This document shows positions 36,101-40,680 of a stretch of 64,000 bases of DNA, in pieces. The notes under the pieces are model-generated. The model was not told the origin of the DNA, did no database searches, and was given only the letters and a program-made list of their open reading frames with translations. Source of the stretch: Siphonodentalium dalli. Taxonomy: Eukaryota; Mollusca; Scaphopoda; Gadilida; Siphonodentaliidae. The stretch is from assembly GCA_032622095.1 (NCBI GenBank), contig CP136066.1, positions 153,351,152-153,415,151 of the forward strand. Direction: 5' to 3'. The stretch's first letter is position 1; each line of letters begins with the position of its first letter. The translations under genes were made by a program, and so were the position numbers.

Positions 36101-38365
36101 GTGTTGTAAATATGGATTAATATTCATAAAAATAACTACCTTGAGCAAGATTATTCTCCATTTCTATTTGATCACCCAACCGGAGTGTTTCACATCACTT
36201 TAAGGTTTCTTGAAGCAGGAATTGAACCCAGAAATGGGCCAGTTGTCTGCCCAGCTTGCCAAGGGAATTCCATCCTTATTTTATTAGGCACTTGAGAGTT
36301 GAGACTAAGTAGTGTTGAAACGATTAGTGGTTTTGGGGAATCGACTAGTCACCAGAGGGAATCGACTACTAGTCGACTAGTCAGACCTCTTCCGAAACTT
36401 ACCGTTTTGTGCTCATATACGTATATACTTTGCGGTAACCAACTTTGCATTTTCGAACGCAAAGCAAGACGTGATTTAACACTATTTGTCATGATTATTT
36501 GGCTTCATATCACTGAAGGTTAATAGGTTATTAATTTGTCCCAGGTATATGATGTTTTATGACAACAAAATTACCATCCAGTTGATGTATGTATCTAAGC
36601 GGTGGTGACAAACACCTGATCTATCGCGGAAACGCTACGGATTACGGAGTGGAAGCGCGTGCAACAATCAGAAACCGGTGCATTATTCTATGTTTTGTGT
36701 AAAAATGTTCCTTTAAAATTGATATGGTATGGTCTACAGGGCCGTACCGGTTCTTACATACAATCGAACATCGTTGTTTTCGAACTTGCCCAGTGTGCTT
36801 GTCAGCGATTGACTTCACAAACGGGCGTACATGAAGAAATGCAAGATATTTTGAGAAACGAACTTCATCTCCGACAGAGTCAAACAAAAGTTACAAAATA
36901 AATGTTATAACAGCTGTAGTGCGTACAAGCCTTTTATGCTCGCAGATGTCATGTACATATATCGGACACGGAATGTGGTAAAGTTCCCTGTATATATAGA
37001 GTCTGCATATATTAAAAATGGGCCATGCATTGCGTACACAATGTTGTTCCTTGTATTCAGGGCAAGGTCACGATATGACATAGCTTAATCACGGACAGTC
37101 ATTTTCCCGCCAAAAAGCACCTGTTTTCACCGTTAGATTTGATCGCGTACATAATTGTCTCTCGTGCATGGTACATTGTAAATATATATACAATATATAC
37201 AATTTTACTCGTGAGTCCCCGAATACACAATCGATCATGTCAGTTTCAGAAATAAAACTGCGCAGAACGGCTATGTTAATAGTACATGTCAATGCGATGT
37301 CGTAAGTTCTATATTTAGCCCGATTCCAGGAATTTGCGTCATCCAGATTACGTTTCTGGGAACAGCTTTGTCACCGCCCAATTCCGCGAAGGATTTAAGT
37401 TTGAGGTGCTAAAATACATTGTAATTTTTCACAAACACAGTCCATAAACGACGTGGGATTTCCGAAGTGACTCGCCAGTTTAGTTTGAAATACGCGACGC
37501 TATTTGATGCATAGCATGGTCGACCGCGGTTGGCTTTATATTTATATCTATAATACAATATATCTAGAACGTGCGATCGTATACGCTCACCCATGCGTCA
37601 GTTGATGCATGTGGTGGTTGTAAAACATATCACACAATTTTAGAAATAAACTTTAAAGGTATACTGACATAGTGCTTCAATAAACTATAATATATTGGAC
37701 TTGTTATTAAACTTAAAACTTAATAATGTCACCTCGCAACTAACTTGATTGAAGTTGAGTCCTGCACACCTGCAAACACGTTGACCAGTTATCACTCAGA
37801 TCAATTCTGTCACGCCGAAATAGATTCTTTGAAGTTGATTATCAAAGCCGGCCGTCTCAACTTCAAAGAATAAGCTGCCGCGGCACCGACAAATACATTG
37901 AGTTGAGGTCATTGGGTTTCGCACTCGTGCATGACCACCAAGTACTGAAAGCAGTTATGCATCAAAGGGACAACAAAGAAGGCTTTAACAAGCTAATTGT
38001 GATTGTGTATTTCGATAGCCTGATTGTTTAAATTGACCAGTATTTCGGTAATGGCAGCAACGGCACTGCTTTCGCGATGGCATAATGGTGGTGGGTGTGT
38101 TCCGACTAGTCGACTAGCCGATTTCGGAATCGACTAATTCAATAATCGCGTCGATTTCGATTAATCGTTTCAACACTAAGACTAAGTGAATTGTGAGAAA
38201 AGAAATTGAACTGGTCCCTCTGAAATAAGAGTGTAATATGAAGTAAAAGATTACCTGTGCTCCTTCACCAGTGTACATGCATGATATTACTGTGTCCAGT
38301 AGGTTGATATCAAGCTTCTGATTGAAGTCAAGCAGTTTTGCTCCTTCTGATGCAAGAACTACCAT
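1..38365 (-). CDS. XPO1: Exportin-1 (CRM1), N-terminal half, 13 coding exons, continues off the left edge
   Basis: Nuclear export receptor of the importin-beta family: with RanGTP it binds leucine-rich export signals and carries proteins and some RNPs through the nuclear pore. Coding exons in transcript order are 38365-38255, 25492-25318, 24782-24676, 24279-24164, 19933-19819, 15307-15188, 9234-9180, 8414-8341, 7699-7541, 4965-4768, 1471-1333, 975-872 and 344-267. Each is flanked by AG/GT and the phases join without error into 517 codons. The product is near-identical in layout to animal XPO1: [14 protein letters not shown] start, the importin-beta N-terminal (CRIME) region in exons 2-4, then HEAT repeats. 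Numbering is offset by five from human because the N-terminus is shorter. The last visible residues, VTVIK, lie just before the human Cys528 segment, so the leptomycin site is outside the window. Family identification is certain; the 5' UTR exon is not identified. Confidence 0.97.
267..344 (-). CDS. XPO1: XPO1 coding exon 13 (last one in the window)
   Basis: Encodes [19 protein letters not shown] and then FLVTVIK, 26 codons, phase 0 at both ends. Acceptor TATTTCAG, donor GTTAGT. The next exon, expected to start with the DLLGLCEQ-type motif carrying the leptomycin-reactive cysteine, is beyond the left edge. Confidence 0.95.
872..975 (-). CDS. XPO1: XPO1 coding exon 12
   Basis: Encodes [19 protein letters not shown] and then [16 protein letters not shown]. 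104 bp; acceptor GTCTCCACAG, donor GTAAGT. Joins exon 11 in phase 1. Confidence 0.95.
1295..1310. repeat. G16 homopolymer in an XPO1 intron
   Basis: Sixteen consecutive G on the plus strand, 22 bases downstream of the exon 11 donor in the sense of the gene. Confidence 0.9.
1333..1471 (-). CDS. XPO1: XPO1 coding exon 11
   Basis: Encodes [20 protein letters not shown] and then [19 protein letters not shown], ending MRETL. 139 bp. The donor is GTAATA, and a run of 16 C (sense strand) lies about 22 bases into the intron. The [14 protein letters not shown] block is diagnostic of exportin-1. Confidence 0.96.
2365..2460 (-). pseudogene. Fossil duplicate of the 3' end of XPO1 exon 10 and its intron start
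   Basis: About 95 bp match 4710-4812. The shared features are ATTAATATCAAC, GTAGCAGA, ATCTTAC, GATTGTACAAC and GAACTGGCATTTCA. On the minus strand it would encode [14 protein letters not shown] in place of [14 protein letters not shown], and the donor GT is displaced. Similarity stops at about 2460, close to where the THAP-type element begins. The source exon lies on the other side of that element. Confidence 0.7.
3073..3310 (+). pseudogene. THAP-type zinc-finger fragment
   Basis: The ATG at 3073 reads [14 protein letters not shown], then stops. After a one-base frame change the sequence reads [20 protein letters not shown]. This is the pattern of THAP domains: N-terminal C-x(4)-C, then an FP-x-D motif and an LR-x(2)-W motif. 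The distal C-x2-H pair is not seen. THAP domains occur in P-element and Kolobok-type transposases, so this is probably a transposase start rather than a host gene. Confidence 0.6.
3297..3600 (+). repeat. Two direct copies of a roughly 207-bp unit with AATAAAGAGCGTTC
   Basis: The phrase TCACGATAACAACTATTCTA at 3302 recurs with few changes at about 3510, and each copy is followed by AATAAAGAGCGTTC (3353 and 3555). A further AATAAAGAGCG lies at 3233. Confidence 0.65.
4462..4531. promoter_or_regulatory. Cluster of four CACGTG E-boxes
   Basis: CACGTG occurs at 4462, 4474, 4506 and 4526. Three have the extended TCACGTGA/ATCACGTG form favoured by bHLH-zip factors of the MITF/TFE and USF type. It lies in transposon-like sequence inside an XPO1 intron; function is unproven. 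Confidence 0.4.
4768..4965 (-). CDS. XPO1: XPO1 coding exon 10
   Basis: Encodes [20 protein letters not shown] and then [17 protein letters not shown], ending [11 protein letters not shown]. 198 bp, phase 0 at both ends. Acceptor TTTGCAG, donor GTAAGA. A decayed copy of the 3' end of this exon and its donor lies about 2.35 kb further along the intron (2365-2460). Confidence 0.95.
5200..5460. mobile_element. TTAA-type MITE (family A), complete copy
   Basis: Bounded by TTAA at 5200-5203 and 5457-5460. The left arm reads CCCTTTCATGACAAGAGCTG and the right arm ends CCAGTCATGGAGGGC. Inside are inverted CTCTTATA..GCGAGGCTCCC blocks separated by TTACAAGGTCAAGGTA. It lies between XPO1 exons 9 and 10. 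Confidence 0.7.
5461..7540. other. XPO1 intron sequence, nothing recognised
   Basis: Single-copy-looking AT-rich sequence between exons 9 and 10. The short open frames here (for example 5795-6091) show no recognisable domain. Confidence 0.5.
7541..7699 (-). CDS. XPO1: XPO1 coding exon 9
   Basis: Encodes [20 protein letters not shown], then [17 protein letters not shown], and ends LLME. 159 bp, phase 0 at both ends, acceptor TTGTAG, donor GTATAC. It contains no standalone long open frame and is found by protein similarity ([15 protein letters not shown] is conserved in animal exportin-1). Confidence 0.94.
8341..8414 (-). CDS. XPO1: XPO1 coding exon 8 (74 bp)
   Basis: Encodes [16 protein letters not shown] and then TQTMQQLQS. 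Human CRM1 reads VSVSQYEEQFVTLF at this place. Acceptor TTGTTTTCAG, donor GTTAGT. Phases join exons 7 and 9 correctly. Confidence 0.94.
9180..9234 (-). CDS. XPO1: XPO1 coding exon 7 (55 bp)
   Basis: A very small exon encoding [18 protein letters not shown] plus the first base of an alanine. Acceptor CTATTTCAG, donor GTGAGT. It joins the previous exon in phase 0 and the next in phase 1, giving the conserved TEIA sequence across the junction. Confidence 0.95.
9855..12993. mobile_element. Long-TIR DNA element with TTA flanks (PIF/Harbinger-like?)
   Basis: Left end GGCCAAAGTGAAAAATAGG (9855) and right end CCTATTTTTCACTTTGGCC (ends 12993) are inverse complements, each flanked by TTA (9852-9854 and 12994-12996). 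Similarity continues inward through the C-rich tract, the TTCACTTTATT block and the CAGGCCTC..ATTATCA..GCGAGGC blocks (10225 versus 12300), so the arms are several hundred bases long. A 3-bp TTA duplication would fit PIF/Harbinger, but no transposase is recognised. It lies in the intron between XPO1 exons 6 and 7. Confidence 0.6.
11938..12130 (+). pseudogene. Short Cys-x2-Cys coding remnant inside the TTA element
   Basis: One frame without an ATG reads [15 protein letters not shown] and then [11 protein letters not shown]. The aromatic start followed by C-x2-C is reminiscent of a BED-type finger, but the His pair is not seen. Identification is weak. Confidence 0.25.
12997..13165. mobile_element. 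Small foldback MITE next to the TTA element
   Basis: The left arm, with GTATCGATTCATGTATCGCG and GGCTAGTTTT, pairs with the right arm, with AAAACTAGCC and CGCGATACATGAATCATTAC. The arms are about 75 bp with a short loop. It starts directly after the right end of the 3.1-kb element. Confidence 0.65.
13897..15077. mobile_element. hAT-like non-autonomous element
   Basis: Left end TAGGGCTAAAATGATTAATC and right end (reverse strand) TAGAGCTGAAACGA share a TAG-x-GCT-x-AAA-x-GA terminus. Subterminal CGTTGATTAATC/GATTAATCAACG and TTTTCGGCGG/CCGCCGAAAA blocks are inverted. Flanking 8-mers (CAGAAAAG and ACGGACAG) do not match well, so the duplication has decayed or the ends are off. It ends 110 bp from the donor of XPO1 exon 6. 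Confidence 0.5.
15188..15307 (-). CDS. XPO1: XPO1 coding exon 6
   Basis: Encodes [19 protein letters not shown] and then [20 protein letters not shown], 40 codons in phase 0 at both ends. Acceptor TTTTCCAG, donor GTATAT. This is a near-invariant exportin-1 HEAT-repeat block. A hAT-like element begins 110 bp into the downstream intron. Confidence 0.96.
15480..15960 (+). repeat. Tandem-unit element ending in GGACGG runs
   Basis: Three roughly 170-bp units share ATTGAAATCGGTTCATA, AAGTTATTAAGTCGGACAGA and AAAATAAGTCGAAAATGA. They end in GACGGACGGACGGATGCAGTC and CCAGTATACCCCCCATTTTC. A reverse-oriented relative is at 54300-54740. Confidence 0.7.
16468..16548 (+). repeat. TTAGGG-containing short tandem repeat
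   Basis: About 2.5 copies of a roughly 36-bp unit, GGTTTAGGGTTAGG then ACTCTACTCGATCCCA. It resembles the telomere hexamer only in part; it is interstitial and lies at the edge of a transposon. Confidence 0.6.
17011..18161 (-). pseudogene. Decayed hAT-like transposase
   Basis: Three overlapping frames read in order: 18161-17574, a Ser/Thr/Asn-rich linker then [20 protein letters not shown]; 17577-17383, [20 protein letters not shown] and [19 protein letters not shown], ending MGHSRAE; and 17405-17011, a Lys/Glu-rich coiled coil ending [10 protein letters not shown] plus stop. This D-x4-ESMN then HVRFW and SQF-x-GH order is what I recall from a widespread invertebrate and fish family of hAT-like transposase proteins. 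A large block between the second and third parts is missing, and at least one frameshift is present. Non-functional. Confidence 0.5.
19500..19615. mobile_element. TTAA-type MITE (family A), right part
   Basis: Contains CGTGAAGCTCCCTATGGAAG, CTGCACCAGCGCAGCTCCTG and the end TCATGAAAGGG-TTAA (19612-19615). The TTAA is shared with the start of a second MITE-like sequence (AGGGGGAGTGTACC). Confidence 0.6.
19616..19811. mobile_element. MITE pair fused to the XPO1 exon 5 donor region
   Basis: A short AGGGGGAGTGTACCTTAACC start (family B-like) runs into another family A right part that ends GCGCAGCTCCTGTCATGAAA, GGG, TTAA (19808-19811). In the gene sense this TTAA occupies intron positions +8 to +11 after exon 5. 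Confidence 0.65.
19819..19933 (-). CDS. XPO1: XPO1 coding exon 5
   Basis: Encodes [19 protein letters not shown] and then [18 protein letters not shown]. Acceptor ATTTACAG, donor GTAAGCA. Only seven intron bases separate the donor from the TTAA end of a MITE, so the conserved 5' splice site up to +6 is intact but the rest of the intron start is transposon sequence. Confidence 0.95.
21210..21380 (+). repeat. AATAAAGAGCG repeat cluster
   Basis: ATAAAGAGCG or a one-base variant occurs at about 21211, 21247, 21329 and 21371, followed by T-CCATG or TTCT. The same phrase recurs at 3233, 3353 and 3555, so both loci share a repeat unit. Confidence 0.6.
22020..22225 (-). mobile_element. Inverted copy of the 2505-2725 transposon end
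   Basis: The reverse complement matches 2505-2725. Shared blocks include ATCGGAAAGCC, ATCCAAGTCCCAT, CGCGTAATAAATAA, TAAATAAATAATACC, CCACCGG and TTAAAAACAC followed by TCGGAG-CGGAGTT. The two loci are about 19.5 kb apart in opposite orientation within XPO1 introns. Confidence 0.65.
23302..23400. mobile_element. Single hAT-type end, same family as 36310
   Basis: TAGTGTTCAAACGATTAATC followed by TCGACTCTTTCCAGTCGACTAG resembles the terminus of the 36,310 element (TAGTGTTGAAACGATTAGTG with GTCGACTAG). No partner end was found. Confidence 0.4.
24164..24279 (-). CDS. XPO1: XPO1 coding exon 4
   Basis: Encodes [19 protein letters not shown] and then [13 protein letters not shown], matching the exportin-1 segment that follows the CRIME domain. 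Acceptor CATTACAG, donor GTAAAC. The exon is too short and interrupted to appear as a long open frame but is unambiguous at protein level. 116 bp, ending in phase 2 (AG of a serine). Confidence 0.94.
24676..24782 (-). CDS. XPO1: XPO1 coding exon 3
   Basis: Encodes [17 protein letters not shown] and then [15 protein letters not shown], a highly conserved exportin-1 block. Acceptor TTTGTTTCAG, donor GTAAGT. 107 bp, ending in phase 0. Confidence 0.95.
25318..25492 (-). CDS. XPO1: XPO1 coding exon 2
   Basis: Encodes [18 protein letters not shown] through [12 protein letters not shown], the start of the importin-beta N-terminal domain that contacts Ran. The acceptor is TTTCCAG and the donor is the unusual but acceptable GTTCGT. 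The length of 175 bp leaves phase 1, which joins exactly to the GT of the next exon to make glycine. Confidence 0.95.
25913..26179 (+). pseudogene. Possible N-terminal exon of a P2X7-like domain gene
   Basis: The ATG at 25913 ([13 protein letters not shown]) leads an acidic, serine-rich stretch, then [25 protein letters not shown]/GIxPY-type motif after an acidic region precedes the zinc-binding domain in P2X7-like proteins of invertebrates. The frame ends after 89 codons from this ATG. The matching C-terminal part is 6.5 kb downstream on the same strand. The link is inferred. Confidence 0.35.
28400..30000 (+). repeat. About 45-bp minisatellite, forward array
   Basis: Degenerate units follow the pattern GGAGTGACTGTATGGTCATG then GTGAGGTGTATATGTATACA. 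Roughly 35 units are present. Reverse-strand translation gives repeated HxHLTHDHxATPC-like text, which explains several apparent open frames there. Confidence 0.8.
30140..30610 (-). repeat. About 45-bp minisatellite, inverted array
   Basis: The same unit in reverse orientation, for example CATACTTGCATATACACCTC and CACACATGAC. About ten units. Together with the forward array it can form a long imperfect hairpin. Confidence 0.8.
31490..32150 (+). repeat. About 170-bp direct repeat array with G-rich joints
   Basis: Four units carry CCCCAAACCCTGACTCAA, a TTTAATTTCTTGCCATTTC-like block and TTTTTGTC-TATGCAGCTGCTGG. One joint holds a G22 run (31774-31795). Related units occur in reverse at 33290-33880, giving another large inverted pair around the P2X7-like remnant. 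Confidence 0.65.
32391..32588. mobile_element. Tc1/mariner-type palindromic MITE (family C)
   Basis: TA at 32389 and 32589. Left end CAGCAATGACCTAAACATTC, right end GTCGATTATTTAGGGCATTACTG. Internal arms include AGGATTTAGTCCGAAATATG, and its complement. Relatives at 43811-44023 and 47424-47574 are also flanked by TA. Confidence 0.7.
32697..33120 (+). pseudogene. P2X7-like zinc-binding domain pseudogene
   Basis: After an acceptor-like TTTCAG the frame reads [10 protein letters not shown]. Then, after a frameshift, it reads [18 protein letters not shown], a stop, [39 protein letters not shown], and NKYRHIA. After another break it reads RQFIRRCYG and [10 protein letters not shown]. This is the order of the P2X7-receptor C-terminal-like domain found in many animal proteins: CxCGxC, CxCCxE, CIT, VCLDPWVL, YRHIAYRQFVRWCWG, LPSC. 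Two in-frame stops and two frameshifts make it non-functional. It is on the opposite strand to XPO1 and inside its first intron. Confidence 0.75.
33290..33900 (-). repeat. Inverted relatives of the 31.5-32.1 kb repeat
   Basis: Units share TATTTTGCTTTATA-AGTCATGAAA and AGAAAAATGTTGTTTGAGTC. A C15 run lies at about 33626-33640. Confidence 0.55.
34419..34499. other. Long stable hairpin (pre-miRNA-like)
   Basis: The arms are GTAGATCATGCCACGAAT-CTACTCC (34429-34455) and GGGAGTAGAGATTCATGGCA-TGATCTAC (34464-34491). The outer GGACC/GGTCC also pair, and the loop is about 8 bases. Roughly 33 base pairs with few mismatches fit the size of a miRNA precursor, but a small foldback transposon would look the same. 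Confidence 0.4.
35492..35845. mobile_element. Foldback MITE (family B), TTAA left end
   Basis: TTAA at 35492 then AGGGGGACTGTACACTAAAT. The right arm carries TATTCTGTTGAGTATAAAAG and GGTCTCATAAATGGCTGGAT then TTAGAGTAC. The arms are about 90 bp, with a central inner palindrome (ATTATAATGAAAAT/ATTTTCATTATAAT). The right TTAA is lost. Short relatives are at 19612 and about 52860. Confidence 0.7.
36310..38178. mobile_element. hAT-type transposon with 8-bp target duplication
   Basis: Target duplication AGACTAAG at 36302-36309 and 38179-38186, exact. Left terminus TAGTGTTGAAACGATTAGTG; right terminus (reverse strand) TAGTGTTGAAACGATTAATC. Subterminal GTCGACTAG repeats occur on both sides. At 1,869 bp it is too short for a full transposase. 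It sits 76 bp into the XPO1 intron after the first coding exon. Confidence 0.85.
36659..36901 (+). other. Unrecognised 80-codon open frame inside the hAT element
   Basis: Starts [20 protein letters not shown], continues [18 protein letters not shown] and ends [12 protein letters not shown]. It has even amino-acid use and looks like true coding sequence rather than random frame, and may be an exon fragment captured by the element. I do not recognise a domain. Confidence 0.3.
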
Positions 38366-38378
38366 TTTGATTTGAATC
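38255..38378 (-). CDS. XPO1: XPO1 first coding exon with start codon
   Basis: The ATG lies at 38365-38363 and is followed by [19 protein letters not shown] and then CMYTGEGAQ, the exportin-1 N-terminus. The 3' end is GCACAG followed by GTAATC. Upstream of the ATG there are 13 UTR bases after a good acceptor (TTTTTCCAG at about 38379), so at least one noncoding exon lies further upstream. No stop codon separates the ATG from further open frame upstream, but only this exon shows exportin similarity. An hAT-type element starts 76 bp into the following intron. Confidence 0.9.
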
Positions 38379-39539
38379 CTGGAAAAATAATCAAAACGAT
38401 TGATAAGAGCTTTCATAAATTCATATACTCTTTGAACAGATAAGACTAGAGCTGAGACTGTCCCAGTGTTAGTGCAACAAGGTTCCAATGTTGCTTCAAC
38501 ACAATCAGTTGCAATTTTCCTCAACATGGTGGAAATAACCGTCAACGAGGTGGAGGTGACTGTTAACAAGGGACCATGCACAAGGTTCAACCAACGATAC
38601 GTTGTGACAGCCTGTTAAAACAAAATTAAAAGATATAAAGAAAATAGAATTAATTCAGGGAAGATATACTATTTCGGCGCAGTGATCAGCATGATAGAAA
38701 ATTTAAATGCGACTGCGTGGACACCCAAGGCAATGGTTTAATTTAAATGCGGTGCGTATAACCACAGTCCCTAGGAATCACTGTTAGTTGAATAAAATAT
38801 TATTAAATAATATTAAATCAATATATTATAGTTAGTTATTATATTAATATATAGACCAGTTTGGCAAGTAAAAATTTTGTATACTGCATTTTCATTGGCA
38901 GATGATTTGCAATAAAATACAGAGTACACATTTTTATGCCACACAAACATTCGCGAATTCTGAGTTTATATCATCATATTCCGTATTTTTTTCTTGAAAC
39001 GATGGTGTATTCAGATTGTTAGTATCTTTGCCAACTTACGAGAAAATAGCTGTTAGTTACTCGAATATTCTTTCAGGTGCAAACTCGGTGGAATTATTTA
39101 CGATTTGGGAACACATGTCCATTCTCTAAATTACTTATTCGCAACCGGTATTTGTTAAAACACGTGTGACATGCAGCCAGTGCTCTGAGTACGAAATCGG
39201 CTTTGATTACCGGATTAATGGCTACAACGCTCAATTCTCATTCAGATAATTGGAATAGTACGGATTACGGTGCCACCGCCTTCCAGTTCTCTTGATTGAG
39301 AGCATTAATTCACGTGTGCACGCGTGGAATATTACTCAACTTAATTTTACCCGTGATCATACCGGGGTGTACTAAAAAAAGAAAGAAGACACGAATAAGG
39401 CAAATCAAAAAAATCGAGATTAACATACCATGCCGACCCTATTTTAGTACCCTCCTAAATGGTTTTTTATTTGCATATCTTTTATGTAAATTTCTCTCTT
39501 ATGCCCGAAATTTATGTTTGGAAGAATAATATAAACAAG

Positions 39540-40430
39540 AGCTACGCTGGGCGTGCAATATACGCCCTCTCTTGGGTCGGTGGAAACTGGTAAAAAAGGG
39601 ACATAACTCTGGTAAAAATTGGCGGACGGAACTCAAATTTGAACTTGACCTGTGTTTTGGTGGGAGAAAGTAATATACCAAATTATCATTGAATCCGATA
39701 AGCTCTAGTAAAGTTATCATGCGGACAACAAATTTCAGGGATTTTCTAAGTCAAATTACGTCAAATAAGGGGCATAACTCCGGTGAAAATTGGCGGACGG
39801 AACCCAAATTCGGTTCACTCTAACTAAAGTTATCATCTGGACAACAAATTTCATGGATTTTCTAAGTCAAATTACGTAAAAAAAAGGGGCCATAACTCTC
39901 GCAAAAATTATCGGATTAAAACGAAATTCGGACTTGAGCTGTATTTCGATATATGTAATCCACAAAAATACGGGTTTTGCGTATAAACATTCCAAAATCG
40001 AGTTATCATCCGGAAACCAAAAAACATAAGAAAAACTGAATTTTCTGAGTCGAAAAAGGGTCATAACTCTGCCAAAAATGGTCGGACAGAACCCAAGTTC
40101 GAACTTGACCTGTGTTTTGGTGGGAGAAAGTAATATACCAAATTTTGATTCATTCCGATAAACTATACTAAAGTTATCATCCGGACAACAAATTTCAAGG
40201 ATTTTCTAAGTCAAAAAACGTTAAATAAGGGGCATAACTCCGGTGAAAATTGGCGGGCGGAACCCAAATTCGAACTTGAACTTACTTTTCGGCTAATAAA
40301 CCCACATACCAAATTTTATTAATTTTGGTTCACTCTAACTAAAGTTATCATCCGGACAACAGGTTAACGGACGCCCGGCCGGACGGACAGACCAATACTA
40401 TAATACGGCCTTTTTTTCAAAAGGGCGTAT
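39540..40430 (+). repeat. About 175-bp tandem array between XPO1 and ZNF410
   Basis: About five units with GGGGCATAACTCCGGTGAAA, TTGGCGGACGGAACCCAAAT and AAGTTATCATCCGGACAACA. It ends in CCCGGCCGGACGGACAGACC and a TTTTTCAAAAGGGCGTATAA tail. Relatives with similar unit design are at 47.6-48.2 kb. Confidence 0.75.
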
Positions 40431-40589
40431 AATAAAACTAATAAAATACTGGCCCTTCCGCCCCATTTGAAAATAAAGTTGAATGTAAGTCCAGCAATTT
40501 ATTGTCATCAAAAGACCGCTCCCAAATCAAAGGCAATTAACATGCCGTCCAATTAACACCCACACTACCTAATTACCCGAATTGAATAG

Positions 40590-40680
40590 GGGCCGAACAA
40601 GCCCGGCCAAACAAGCCAGGCCGAAAGAGCCCTGGACCGAAAAGTCCAAGGCCGAAAGAGCCCTGGACCGAATCGACCCG
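40590..40680. repeat. Short GGCCGAA-rich repeat
   Basis: GGCCGAAAGAGCCCTGGACC appears twice, with shorter GGCCGAACAAGCCC/GGCCAAACAAGCC variants before it, in a 90-bp stretch. Confidence 0.6.

Noticed and set aside
38366-38590. Open frame continuing upstream of the XPO1 start on the minus strand (158 codons in total)
   Set aside because: Only the part from 38365 matches exportin-1. A good acceptor lies 13 bases before the ATG and the upstream residues show no similarity, so it is intron or UTR that happens to lack stops.
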